Of a stretch of 38,902 nt of DNA, positions 14,889-22,919 are shown one piece after another. The stretch is from assembly GCF_001653715.1 (NCBI RefSeq), contig NZ_LWHQ01000016.1:116776-155677 (forward strand). Direction: 5' to 3'. The notes under the pieces were generated by a model, which saw nothing but the letters and a program-made list of their open reading frames with translations, was not told the DNA's origin and made no database searches. The translations under genes were made by a program, and so were the position numbers. This DNA is from Methylobacterium platani (GTDB taxonomy: Bacteria; Pseudomonadota; Alphaproteobacteria; Rhizobiales; Beijerinckiaceae). How positions within the stretch are numbered: the stretch's first letter is position 1; each line of letters begins with the position of its first letter.

Positions 14889-15887
14889 TCAGACCGGGAC
14901 GGCGTCGTGGAGGAGGCCGCGGGCCTTCAGCCGGGTCCAGAACCCGTCCGGGATCGGCGTCGCGAACCAGGCGGCGTTGGCGGCGACCTGCGCGGCGTCG
15001 CGGGCCCCGGTCACGACCGTGAGCGCGGCCGGGTGGAGCAGCGGGAATTGCAGGGCGGCCGCCTCCAGCCGCACGCCCTCCTCGGCGCAGGCCGCGCGCA
15101 GGGCGTCGGCCCGCGCGGCGATCGCGGGCGGCGCCTCGGCGTAGTTGAAGGTGTTCTGGCCGGCGAGCAGCCCGGAATTGAACGCGCCGGCCACCGCGAT
15201 GCCGATGCCGCGGCGGGCGCAGTCGTCCATCAGGCCGAGGCTCTCCTGCTCCAGGAGCGTGTAGCGCCCGGCCAGCATGCAGATGTCGAGATCGGCGGCC
15301 GCGACGGCCTCGGCGACGATCTCCCACTCGTTGACGCCGAGCCCGATCGCCCGCACGGCCCCCTCCTCGCGCAGCCGGGTCAGCGCCCGGAAGCCGCCGC
15401 CCGTCGTCAGCTGCTCCCAGTGATGGGCGTGGCGCTCGCCGTGGGTGACGCGGCCGATGTCGTGGACGAACAGGATGTCGGGCGCGACGAGGCCGAGGCG
15501 CTGCCGGCTCGCCTCGAAGGAGCGCAGCACGCCGTCGTGGCTGTAGTCGAAGGTCGGGCGGAACGGCAGCGGGTCGGCGTAGCCCTCCTCCATCGGCCCG
15601 ACGCCCGGGTCCGGCACCATCACGCGGCCGACCTTGGTGCTGACGAGGTAGGCCTCGCGGGGATGCTCCGTGAGCAGGGTGCCGAGCCGGCGCTCCGCGC
15701 GGGTGAAGCCGTAGAACGGGGCGGTGTCGAAGTAGCGGATGCCCCGCTCCCAGGCCGCCCCGACCGCGCCGGCGGCCTCGTCGAGGCGCGTCGCCTGGTA
15801 GAGGCCGCCCATCTGCGCGCCGCCGAGCCCGAGGGCGGTGAGGGTCAGGCCGGTGCGGGCGTGGGTGCGGGGAGTGGCGGGGTGCAT
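14889..15887 (-). CDS. Aldo/keto reductase, aldose (L-fucose) 1-dehydrogenase type
   Basis: A 332-aa AKR-family protein with the catalytic tetrad visible: Asp54 and Tyr59 in FDTAPFYG, Lys85 in STKVG and His142 in LFVHDIG. The N-terminal LGLGGAQMGGLY is typical of D-threo-aldose/L-fucose dehydrogenases, which oxidise the sugar to its lactone with NAD(P). The ATG at 15887 has GAGGA upstream. It follows the ABC importer genes and precedes the lactonase, matching the order of reactions: uptake, mutarotation, oxidation, lactone opening. The downstream dehydratase and aldolase steps are not in the window. Confidence 0.85.
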   Translation of the reverse strand: MHPATPRTHARTGLTLTALGLGGAQMGGLYQATRLDEAAGAVGAAWERGIRYFDTAPFYGFTRAERRLGTLLTEHPREAYLVSTKVGRVMVPDPGVGPMEEGYADPLPFRPTFDYSHDGVLRSFEASRQRLGLVAPDILFVHDIGRVTHGERHAHHWEQLTTGGGFRALTRLREEGAVRAIGLGVNEWEIVAEAVAAADLDICMLAGRYTLLEQESLGLMDDCARRGIGIAVAGAFNSGLLAGQNTFNYAEAPPAIAARADALRAACAEEGVRLEAAALQFPLLHPAALTVVTGARDAAQVAANAAWFATPIPDGFWTRLKARGLLHDAVPV

Positions 15888-15995
15888 GGGGGTCCTCGGA
15901 GATGGGGGCAGCGAATTCCGCCAGACGGCCGAGTCACGGCGGCGACCGCCGTACCGTGCGACCTGCCGAGCCGTACACCGTGGAATGCGGCGCGC

Positions 15996-16991
15996 TCAGT
16001 ACAGCACGTTCTTCGCTTCCTCCGTCCCGATATTCTCCTTCGTCACCACCACCACGCCGGTGTCGATGAACTTCTCCACCTTCTGCTTGGCCAGCACCTT
16101 GGCGACGGTGGCGACGCCGAGCTCGCCCATCCGGAACGAGCCCTGGACGACGATCGCCGCCAGCGTGCCGTCCTTGACGAAGTCCTGCAGGTCCTGGTTG
16201 CCGTCGAAGCCGACGCCGACGACCTTGTCGGCCCGGCCGGACTGCTTGAGGGCGCGGCCCATGCCGATCGCGGTCGGCTCGTTGGCGCCGAAGAGGCCCT
16301 TGAGGTCGGGGTTGGCGGCCAGCACGTCGGCGGTCTGGTTGAGGGCCGTCGCCATCTGGGACTGCGAGTAGTACGGCCCGACGATCTGCAGCTTCGACTG
16401 CGCCTTGATGGTGTCGGTGAAGCCGCCGACGCGGCCGATCTCCGAGCCGGTGCCGGCGACGTAGGACATCACCGCGATCTTGCCCTCGGGGCCGGTGCGC
16501 GCGATCAGGGCGCGGGCGGCGAGCTCCCCGGCCTTGCGGTTGTCGGTGGCGAGGAACGACTGATAGTAGGCCTCCGCCTCCTTCGCGAGCCCGGAATCGA
16601 GGATCACGACCGGGATGCGGGCCTCCCAGGCCTTCTTGACCGCCGGCACCAGGGCGTCCGGGTCGGAGGGCGCCAGCACGATGCCGGCGACGCGGCGGTT
16701 GACCGCGTTCTCCACCATGTTGACCTGATCGGCGATGGCGGATTCGGCCGCCGGTCCCTGGAAGGTCATGGTCTGGCCCGGGACGTCCTTCATGGCGGCC
16801 TCGGCGCCCTTCCGGACGTTCTGCCAGAAGGTCGAGTTCACCGTCTTGACGATCACGGCGATCTCGCCGGCCCGCGCCGGGACGGCGGCGAGGAGGCCGG
16901 AGACGAGCAGGGCGGCGGCCAGGCCCTTCTTGGAAAGGTCCCTCTCGGAAAAGCCCTCCTTGGAAAAGTCCTTGGCGGAAAAGTCTCTCAT
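15996..16991 (-). CDS. Sugar ABC transporter periplasmic binding protein
   Basis: A 331-aa ribose-type binding protein. A signal peptide core LAAALLVSGLLAAVPARA is preceded by a strange n-region of four 15-bp repeats (RDFSA, KDFSK, EGFSE, RDLSK). The mature protein shows IAVIVKTVNSTFWQNVRKGA, AGIVLAPSDPDALVPAVKKA, VVILDSGL and GVGFDGNQDLQDFVKDGT, as expected for the Periplasmic_Binding_4 group. It delivers a monosaccharide, probably the substrate of the downstream dehydrogenase, to the permease encoded just upstream. Confidence 0.9.
   Translation of the reverse strand: MRDFSAKDFSKEGFSERDLSKKGLAAALLVSGLLAAVPARAGEIAVIVKTVNSTFWQNVRKGAEAAMKDVPGQTMTFQGPAAESAIADQVNMVENAVNRRVAGIVLAPSDPDALVPAVKKAWEARIPVVILDSGLAKEAEAYYQSFLATDNRKAGELAARALIARTGPEGKIAVMSYVAGTGSEIGRVGGFTDTIKAQSKLQIVGPYYSQSQMATALNQTADVLAANPDLKGLFGANEPTAIGMGRALKQSGRADKVVGVGFDGNQDLQDFVKDGTLAAIVVQGSFRMGELGVATVAKVLAKQKVEKFIDTGVVVVTKENIGTEEAKNVLY
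16929..16988. repeat. Four imperfect 15-bp tandem repeats in a signal peptide
   Basis: Directly after the start codon of the binding-protein gene, four 15-bp units (16974-16988, 16959-16973, 16944-16958, 16929-16943) each carry a TTTCC core and encode five-residue repeats with alternating charge. The expansion lengthens the n-region of the signal peptide to about 21 residues. Confidence 0.85.
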
Positions 16992-17040
16992 GGGGTCCCC
17001 TCCAGGATGGGCGCCGGGTTCTCCCGGTCGCGGGTGCGCG

Positions 17041-18072
17041 TCAGCGGCGGTTGCGGAGCTGGTCGATCCAGACGGTCAGCAGGATGACGAGGCCGATGAC
17101 GATCTGCTGGGTGAAGGCCGAGACCCCGTTCATGTTGAGGCCGTTGCGCAGGATGCCGATCACGAAGGCGCCGATCACCGTGCCGGAGATCGTGCCCACC
17201 CCGCCGGCGAGCGAGGTGCCGCCGATGACGGCGCTGGCGATCGCGTCGAGCTCGTACATCACGCCCTCGTTCGGCTGGGCGGTGACGAGGCGGGACATCA
17301 GCACGCAGCCGGTGAGCCCGGCGAGCAGCCCCGACAGCACGTAGGTGAGCGTCACCACCCGGTCCACCGCGACGCCCGAGAGCCGCGCCGCCTCGGCGTT
17401 CGAGCCGACCGCGTAGACGTGGCGGCCGATGACCGAGCGCCGGAGGAGAAAGGCCACCGCGAGCGCGAGGCCCGCCATCAGCAGCACCGGGTAGGGGATG
17501 CCGGGAAACAGCACCTCGGGAAAACCGTCGTCGCCGACCCGCACGAGGCGCAGGAGCGCGCCGTTGCCGAGCTCGCCGAACGACTCGCCGAGGCCCGACA
17601 CCGCCCGCGCCCCGGTGATCTGGAGCGCGAGGCCGCGGGCGATCAGCATCATGCCGAGCGTCGCGATGAAGGGCGGCAGCTTCAGCCGCGTGACGACGAG
17701 GCCGTTGACGAGGCCGCAGACCCCGCCGACGCCGATCCCGGCGAGCATCGCGAGCGGCACGGCCAAGCCGAGCTCCTTGACGCAGAGCGCCGCGACGACC
17801 CCGGCGAGCGCCAGGACCGAGCCGACCGAGAGGTCGATGCCGCCCGCGACGATCACGACCGTCGCGCCGATGCCGAGCAGCGCGATCGAGGTGACCTGGA
17901 GGCCGATGCTCATCCCGTTGCCGAGCGACAGGAAGGCGGGGCTCGTGAGCGAGAACGCCGCCACCAGGGCGACGAGGCTGCCGAGCGCCGCGAATGTCTG
18001 GATCAGGTCCTTCTGCCGGTCGGACAGGCGGGAGCGCGCGGCGGCGACGGGAGGGGTGAGTCCGGCCGGCAT
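17041..18072 (-). CDS. Sugar ABC transporter permease (RbsC type)
   Basis: A 343-aa polytopic protein with about ten hydrophobic segments and the family phrase VIVAGGIDLSVGSVLALAGV, followed by IATLGMMLIARGLA, GRHVYAVGSNAEAARLSGV and VIGGTSLAGGVGTISGTVIG. The ATG at 18072 begins one base after the ATPase stop; an in-frame ATG six codons earlier would overlap that gene. It forms the membrane channel of the importer with the ATPase and binding protein on either side. Confidence 0.9.
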   Translation of the reverse strand: MPAGLTPPVAAARSRLSDRQKDLIQTFAALGSLVALVAAFSLTSPAFLSLGNGMSIGLQVTSIALLGIGATVVIVAGGIDLSVGSVLALAGVVAALCVKELGLAVPLAMLAGIGVGGVCGLVNGLVVTRLKLPPFIATLGMMLIARGLALQITGARAVSGLGESFGELGNGALLRLVRVGDDGFPEVLFPGIPYPVLLMAGLALAVAFLLRRSVIGRHVYAVGSNAEAARLSGVAVDRVVTLTYVLSGLLAGLTGCVLMSRLVTAQPNEGVMYELDAIASAVIGGTSLAGGVGTISGTVIGAFVIGILRNGLNMNGVSAFTQQIVIGLVILLTVWIDQLRNRR

Positions 18073-18073
18073 C

Positions 18074-19648
18074 TCAGCCCTCCCGGCCACCGAAGCCCGA
18101 GGCGTAGTGCATGATCTCCTCCTGGTCGGTGCGGGCGGTGTCGAGGATGCGCACCAGCCGGCCGCGGTGGAACACCGCGACGCGATCGGTCATCCCGAGG
18201 ATCTCGGGCAGTTCGGAGCTGATCAGCACCACGCCGATGCCGCGGGCGGCGAGCCGGTCCATGATCGTGTAGATCGCGAGCTTCGCGCCGACGTCGATGC
18301 CGCGGGTCGGCTTGTCGAACAGCATCACCTTCGCGTCGCGGAACAGCCACTTGCCGATGATGATCTTCTGCTGGTTGCCGCCCGACAGGAGCCGCACCGG
18401 CTGGCGCAGCGACGGCGTCCTGATGCCGAGCCGGTCGACGTAGTCCTGCGCCGCCGCCGCGTGGCGGGCGGCATCGATCAGGCCGAGGCGGCTCGCCACC
18501 GCGCCGAGATTGGCGAGCGTCAGGTTGGCGTCGACCGGCATCGTCACCGCCAATCCTTGCGCCTTGCGGTCCTCCGACAGGTAGGCGATGCCGGCCGCGA
18601 TCGCGTCGCGGGGGTCGCGGATCGAGAGCCGCCGGCCCTCGATCGCGAGCGTGCCGGATTCGAGCGGGTCGGCGCCGAAGACGGCGCGGGCGACCTCGGT
18701 GCGGCCGGCCCCCATCAGGCCTGCGAAGCCGAGGATCTCGCCGCGGCGCAAAGCGAAGCTCACGTCCCGGAAGGCGCCGGCGCGGGTGAGGCCTGCGGCC
18801 TCCAGGATCACGTCGCCGGTCGGGACGGACGTGCGCTCCGGGAACTTCTCGTCGAGGGCGCGGCCGACCATCCGGGCGACGATCTGGTCGATGGTGGTGG
18901 CGGCGAGCGCGTCGGTCGCGACGTGGCGCCCGTCGCGCAGGACCGTCACCCGGTCGACGATCTCGCGCATCTCGTCGAGGCGGTGCGAGATGTAGACGAT
19001 GCCGACGCCCGCCGCCTTGAGGTCGCGGATCACGCGGAACAGGCTCTGCGCCTCTTGCTCGGTCAGCGACGAGGTCGGCTCGTCCATGATGAGCAGCTCG
19101 GCCTCGAGCGACAGGGCCTTGGCGATCTCGACGAGCTGGCGCTGCGCCATCGAGAGGCCGCGCACCGGCGCGTCGGGATCGATGGCCGCGCCGAGCCGGT
19201 CGAGGCAGGCCTGCGCCCCCGCCCGCAGGGCGTGCCGGTCGACCAGGAAGCCCCGGCGCGGCTCGCGGCCGAGGAAGATGTTCTCCGCCACGCTGAGATG
19301 GGCCACCAGGTTGAGCTCCTGGTGGATCATCGCGATCCCGGCGGCCTCGGCCTCCAGCGGCGAGGCGAAGCGGCGCTCGACGCCCTTGTAGAGGAGACGC
19401 CCGGCGCTCGGCGCGTGGACGCCGCCGATGATCTTCATCAGGGTCGACTTGCCGGCGCCGTTCTCGCCGCAGACGGCGTGGACCTCGCCGCGCCGCAGGT
19501 TGAAATCGACGCCCGCGAGCGCCCGCACGCCCGGAAACTCCTTGGCGATGCCCGACAGTGCCAGGAGCGGGGCTGCGCCCGCCGGCGTCCGGCCTGCATC
19601 GATCGCGTGGCCGTTCGGCACGGCCGCGTCGTCACCGCCGTCGAGCAC
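18074..19648 (-). CDS. Sugar ABC transporter ATPase (RbsA/MglA type), altered second Walker B
   Basis: A 524-aa duplicated ATPase from GTG 19648, chosen because GGGGAGGG lies eight bases upstream and the length then fits the family; the open frame runs further but lacks support. The first domain has GENGAGKST near residues 61-69, LSMAQRQLVEIAKAL and LLIMDEPTSSLT. The second has a degenerate P-loop GLMGAGRTEVAR, LSGGNQQK and LFDKPTRGIDVGAK. In the last, Lys446 (codon 18311-18313) replaces the catalytic Glu normally seen after Asp, so the second site is probably inactive. It is first in the operon, divergent from the GntR regulator. Confidence 0.9.
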   Translation of the reverse strand: MLDGGDDAAVPNGHAIDAGRTPAGAAPLLALSGIAKEFPGVRALAGVDFNLRRGEVHAVCGENGAGKSTLMKIIGGVHAPSAGRLLYKGVERRFASPLEAEAAGIAMIHQELNLVAHLSVAENIFLGREPRRGFLVDRHALRAGAQACLDRLGAAIDPDAPVRGLSMAQRQLVEIAKALSLEAELLIMDEPTSSLTEQEAQSLFRVIRDLKAAGVGIVYISHRLDEMREIVDRVTVLRDGRHVATDALAATTIDQIVARMVGRALDEKFPERTSVPTGDVILEAAGLTRAGAFRDVSFALRRGEILGFAGLMGAGRTEVARAVFGADPLESGTLAIEGRRLSIRDPRDAIAAGIAYLSEDRKAQGLAVTMPVDANLTLANLGAVASRLGLIDAARHAAAAQDYVDRLGIRTPSLRQPVRLLSGGNQQKIIIGKWLFRDAKVMLFDKPTRGIDVGAKLAIYTIMDRLAARGIGVVLISSELPEILGMTDRVAVFHRGRLVRILDTARTDQEEIMHYASGFGGREG

Positions 19649-19712
19649 GACAGCAGCCCTCCCCGGGGCGATTCGTTTCGCTCTGGCTGCAATCGTTATC
19701 AGGTTCGCCGAA

Positions 19713-19733
19713 TTGGTAAAGCCACTTTGCCGA
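19713..19733. promoter_or_regulatory. Candidate operator of the divergent GntR regulator
   Basis: An imperfect inverted repeat in the 221-bp gap between the importer operon and the regulator gene: half-sites TTGGTAAAG (19713-19721) and CTTTGCCGA (19725-19733) around CCA, matching at seven of nine positions. FadR/FCD-type GntR proteins bind short palindromes containing GGT/ACC-like halves in such divergent gaps. Binding by the adjacent regulator is an inference. Confidence 0.5.
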
Positions 19734-19869
19734 CCTTGCGGCAGGTACTCTCCCGATAACTCGCCATGATAGAGGTTCGACGTCGGCTCCCGGCGGCCGC
19801 GCTTGCGCTCGGACGGTCGTCGGCGCAGCATCGCCCGGCGCAGTGGTCAGGCCAGTTCGGGAGAGACGG

Positions 19870-20559
19870 ATGAGTGCGGGCAGCCCGGTCGAGGGCCGGC
19901 TCTACCAGCAGGTGGCCGATCGGATCCGGGCTCAGATCCAGGCCGGGGGCCTGCGGGCCGGCGACCGGCTGCCGGCCGAGCGCGACCTGGCCCAGCAGCT
20001 CGGCGTCTCCCGCCCCTCCTTGCGCGAGGCGCTGATCGCGCTGGAGATCGACGGCACGGTCGAGATCCGCATGGGATCCGGCATCTACGTCCAGGCCGCC
20101 CGGGGCGCGGCCCGCACGGCACCGGCCGGGGACAGCCCGGAGGAGCTGATGCAGGCCCGCGCCGCCCTCGAGGGCGCGGTCGCGGCGCTCGCCGCCGCCC
20201 GGGTCACGCCGGAGCACCTGGGCGCCCTGCGGGCGGCGCTCGACCGCATGGGCGCCGACATCGCCGAGGGCCGCCCGGCCATCGACAGCGACCGGGCGTT
20301 CCACCTGACCCTCGCCGGGCAGACCGGCAACAGCGTGCTCGTCCGCCTCGTCGCCGGGCTGTTCGACGACCGCCACAGCCCGATCGCCGCCCGCTTGCGC
20401 AGCCGCTTCGATTCCCCCGCGACCTGGGCCCTGGCGCTGGCCGAGCACGAGGCGGTGCTGGCGGCGCTCGCGGCCCGCGACCCGCTGCGGGCGCAGGCGG
20501 CGATGCACGCGCATCTCGAGCAATCGACCCGGCGCTGGCTGGAGGAGGAGCCGCGGTAG
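19870..20559 (+). CDS. GntR-family regulator with FCD domain
   Basis: A 229-aa protein from ATG 19870 with GGGAGAG close upstream; an earlier GTG at 19843 lacks a good site. Residues 8-75 form the winged helix (VADRIRAQIQAGGLRAGDRL, PAERDLAQQLGVSRPSLREA, GSGIYVQ). The C-terminal FCD helical domain has the metal/ligand-binding residues in DRAFHLTLAGQTGN, LAEHEAVLAAL and MHAHLEQS. Such regulators usually repress sugar-acid genes and release DNA on binding a pathway intermediate. Its divergent position points to control of the sugar operon. Confidence 0.88.
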   Translation: MSAGSPVEGRLYQQVADRIRAQIQAGGLRAGDRLPAERDLAQQLGVSRPSLREALIALEIDGTVEIRMGSGIYVQAARGAARTAPAGDSPEELMQARAALEGAVAALAAARVTPEHLGALRAALDRMGADIAEGRPAIDSDRAFHLTLAGQTGNSVLVRLVAGLFDDRHSPIAARLRSRFDSPATWALALAEHEAVLAALAARDPLRAQAAMHAHLEQSTRRWLEEEPR

Positions 20560-20588
20560 ACCGGAGACGATCGAAACCCGATCGGCAC

Positions 20589-20813
20589 CTACGTCCCCGG
20601 CAGGTACCCGGCCACCCGCAGCGCCGCCTCGACCTCCTCGCACAGGGCGCCTTCGGGATCGTCGTTCACGGGCGGCGGCGGCGTGAGCGGCACCATCGGC
20701 GGGAACTGCGCGACCGCGTCGGGCGGGGCGGCCAGCACCGTGTCCTCCGTCACCGCCTCGCCGTCCTCGGGCAGCCTGTGCGGGCGCAGGGTGGAGATCA
20801 GACGGCCGATCAT
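20589..20813 (-). CDS. Small hypothetical protein, 74 aa
   Basis: Starts at ATG 20813 with a purine-rich GAAGGGGGGA about six bases upstream. The sequence (MIGRLISTLRPHRLPEDGEA ... PPPPVNDDPEGALCEEVEAA) has an amphipathic start, a proline-rich middle and a short C-terminal helix. No known domain is recognised. It stands alone between the convergent GntR gene and the divergent SDR gene. The good ribosome-binding site and native-looking codon use make it more likely real than not. Confidence 0.55.
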   Translation of the reverse strand: MIGRLISTLRPHRLPEDGEAVTEDTVLAAPPDAVAQFPPMVPLTPPPPVNDDPEGALCEEVEAALRVAGYLPGT

Positions 20814-20993
20814 GCGTGTCCCCCCTTCACCTCCTCCGGTCCGGCCAGGGCCGGTGGCACAATCTATGCGTGCAGTGCCGAGCAGGGCAAGCGTGCCGTC
20901 AACGTGCGCGAGGCCGGTTTCGATCCCAGCCTCTTCCGTCGCGCCCCCGCGCCACCATCTCGGGTCTCTCCCGCCCGCCCGAGGAACCCGCCG

Positions 20994-21914
20994 ATGCCCT
21001 GGACCACCGCCCTGATCCCGCCGCAGGCCGGTCGCCGCGCGATTCTCACCGGCGGAACGAGCGGCATCGGCTACGAGGCGGCGCTCGCGCTCGCCGGAGC
21101 GGGGGCCGAGATCGTGCTGGCCGCCCGCGACCCGGGCAAGGCCGAGGACAGGGCCGCGGCGATCCGGCGGGCGCATCCGGCGGCCCGGATCGAGATCCGC
21201 GCCCTCGACACCGCGCGCCTCGCCTCGGTGCGGACCTTCGCGTCGCAGTGGCGCGAGGAGGGGCGGCCGATCGACGTCCTGCTCCTCAATGCCGGCATCG
21301 CCGCGGTGCCGCGGCGCGAGGAGACCGAGGACGGGTTCGAGCGCCAGCTCGCCACCAACTATCTCGGCCACTTCGCCCTGACCGGGCTGCTGCTGCCGAG
21401 CCTGCGGCCGGAAGCCGGGACGCGGGTCGTCGCGGTGGCGAGCATCGCCCACCGGTCCGGACGCATCGCCTTCGACGACCTGCAGCTGCGCCGCGGCTAC
21501 GGGCCGCAATCGGCCTACCGGCAGACCAAGCTGGCGATGCTGCTCTTCGCCCTCGAGCTCGACCGGCGGCTGCGCGCCGCCGGCTCGCCGGTGCGGGCGA
21601 TCGCGGCCCATCCCGGCATCGCCGCGACGGCGATCGCCCGGCGCGGCGACCGGGCCGGGCCGCTGGCCGCGCGCATCGGCGCCGGCCTCCTCGGGCTCCT
21701 CGGCCAGTCGTCGGCCCGGGGCGCCCTGCCGCTCCTCCACGCCGCCGCCGCGCCGGAGGCCGAGGGCGGCGGCTATTACGGCCCGGACGGCCTGTGGGAG
21801 ATCCGCGGCCATCCTGCGCCGGCGAGGATCGAACCCCACGCCCGCGACCCCGGGACGGCGGCGCGGCTCTGGGCCCTGTCCGAGGCGGCGACGGGCGTGA
21901 CCTACCGGTTCTGA
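20994..21914 (+). CDS. Short-chain dehydrogenase/reductase
   Basis: A 306-aa classical-like SDR from ATG 20994, GAGGAAC upstream. The Rossmann motif is TGGTSGIG near residues 19-26, the NAG motif is LLLNAGIA, the catalytic Ser is in VAVASIAHRSG and the Tyr/Lys pair in AYRQTKLAM. The layout (early YRQTK, then AAHPGIAATAIARRG) resembles retinol-dehydrogenase/WW-domain-oxidoreductase-like SDRs of bacteria. The substrate is unknown and the neighbours give no clear hint. Confidence 0.85.
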   Translation: MPWTTALIPPQAGRRAILTGGTSGIGYEAALALAGAGAEIVLAARDPGKAEDRAAAIRRAHPAARIEIRALDTARLASVRTFASQWREEGRPIDVLLLNAGIAAVPRREETEDGFERQLATNYLGHFALTGLLLPSLRPEAGTRVVAVASIAHRSGRIAFDDLQLRRGYGPQSAYRQTKLAMLLFALELDRRLRAAGSPVRAIAAHPGIAATAIARRGDRAGPLAARIGAGLLGLLGQSSARGALPLLHAAAAPEAEGGGYYGPDGLWEIRGHPAPARIEPHARDPGTAARLWALSEAATGVTYRF

Positions 21915-21921
21915 CGCAGCG

Positions 21922-22443
21922 CTACTCGTCGTCCTCGTCGATCGCCGGAGCCGGGAGCGTGTGCCCGACCGGACGCGCCGGGGGCGCCGTCGTCACGGAT
22001 CCGGTCGCCAGGGATCCTGTCGCCAGGGACTTCGTCGCCATGGGAGACGCCGGGAACGGGGCCCTGGCGACCTGCCGGCGGGACGGCATCAGTCCGGCCG
22101 CGAAGGCGACGAAGCCGGCGGCGTCGCGCAGGTCCTCGGGCTGGCGCGGATCGCGGGCGATCAGCTCGGCCTCGCGCTGCAGGCGGGCGTTGCAGGCGGC
22201 CGTGGCCATGCCGCCGCGCGGCGTGCAGGCGTCGTGCCGGGCGCAGGCCGCGTCGAGGGCATCGATCGGCGGCAGCGGCGCGTTGTTGCCCGGGCCGCAG
22301 TAGTTGCCGTGGATGAGGAGCGCCGGCGGCCGGCCGGACTGGGCGAGAGCCGGCGCGGCGAGGCCGCAGGCGAGGACGAGCGGGACGGCGAAGGCCGTCC
22401 GCGGCGAGGTCGTTTTAGACAAGATGATCCTGGGCAAGCGCAT
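21922..22443 (-). CDS. Secreted phospholipase A2-like protein
   Basis: A 173-aa protein from ATG 22443 with AGGGA upstream. The signal peptide spans residues 1-34 (FAVPLVLACGLAAPALAQ). The mature part holds HGNYCGPGNNAP, which looks like the calcium loop YCGPG of phospholipase A2, followed by LDAACARHDACTP, matching the CxxHDxC active-site helix with the His-Asp pair. Prokaryotic secreted PLA2s are of this size. The C-terminus carries a tandem repeat (ATKSLATGSLATGSVTT) and an acidic end. It could be a substrate of the type II secretion system encoded 9 kb away. Activity is inferred from motif only. Confidence 0.7.
   Translation of the reverse strand: MRLPRIILSKTTSPRTAFAVPLVLACGLAAPALAQSGRPPALLIHGNYCGPGNNAPLPPIDALDAACARHDACTPRGGMATAACNARLQREAELIARDPRQPEDLRDAAGFVAFAAGLMPSRRQVARAPFPASPMATKSLATGSLATGSVTTAPPARPVGHTLPAPAIDEDDE
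21995..22039. repeat. Three imperfect 15-bp tandem repeats in the PLA2-like gene
   Basis: Units at 21995-22009, 22010-22024 and 22025-22039 share a GGATC/GTCGCC core and encode repeats of five residues near the C-terminus of the phospholipase A2-like protein, outside the predicted catalytic part. Confidence 0.85.
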
Positions 22444-22627
22444 CGATCTGGTCCCTCCGCTCCCCTCGGCCAGCCAACCGGCCCGCACCGGCGGGGTTCC
22501 CGCCTTGCGTCCAACCGTCCCGCTTCGGGACCGGCGGCTGACGGCGGGCCGGATGAACTCCGCCCCCCTCCCGGTGTTGGAGGCTGCATGCCGGCGCGGC
22601 GTCGGCCGGGCGACGGGCGGACTCAGG

Positions 22628-22672
22628 GACGACGGACTTGGTGATGACGGACTTGGTGACGACGGACTTGCC
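22628..22672. repeat. Three 15-bp tandem repeats upstream of the NepR-like gene
   Basis: Units at 22628-22642, 22643-22657 and 22658-22672 (consensus GACGACGGACTTGGT, one or two changes each) lie in the 259-bp gap between the divergent PLA2-like and NepR-like genes, ending 30 bases before the latter's start. They could change promoter or leader spacing. Confidence 0.88.
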
Positions 22673-22702
22673 GGACCCGCCCGGACGCGAAATGTAGGAC
22701 CG

Positions 22703-22912
22703 ATGATCGCATCCGATTCCGATATGCCCCGGCCGCACGAGCCGTCGGACGGCGGCCCGACCCTCGATGCGGCGAGCCGGGAGCGGCTCGGCCGCTATCT
22801 CCAGGCCCTCTACGAACCGGTGCTCGACGAGGGGCTCGACCCGCGCCTCGCCGAGCTGATGCAGCAGCTCGACCGCGACCGGGCCGGCCGGGAGGGCGAT
22901 CCCGACCGTTGA
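22703..22912 (+). CDS. NepR-like anti-sigma factor
   Basis: A 69-aa protein from ATG 22703 (AGGAC upstream). After a short acidic, proline-rich start it reads RLGRYLQALYEPVLDEGLD then PRLAELMQQLDRD, the two-helix pattern of NepR proteins, which hold the general-stress sigma factor EcfG inactive until the PhyR response regulator removes them. The usual neighbours phyR and ecfG are absent. Methylobacterium genomes are known to carry several paralogues of this module, so an orphan copy is plausible. The family assignment rests on a short region. Confidence 0.65.
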   Translation: MIASDSDMPRPHEPSDGGPTLDAASRERLGRYLQALYEPVLDEGLDPRLAELMQQLDRDRAGREGDPDR

Positions 22913-22919
22913 GGGCGGC

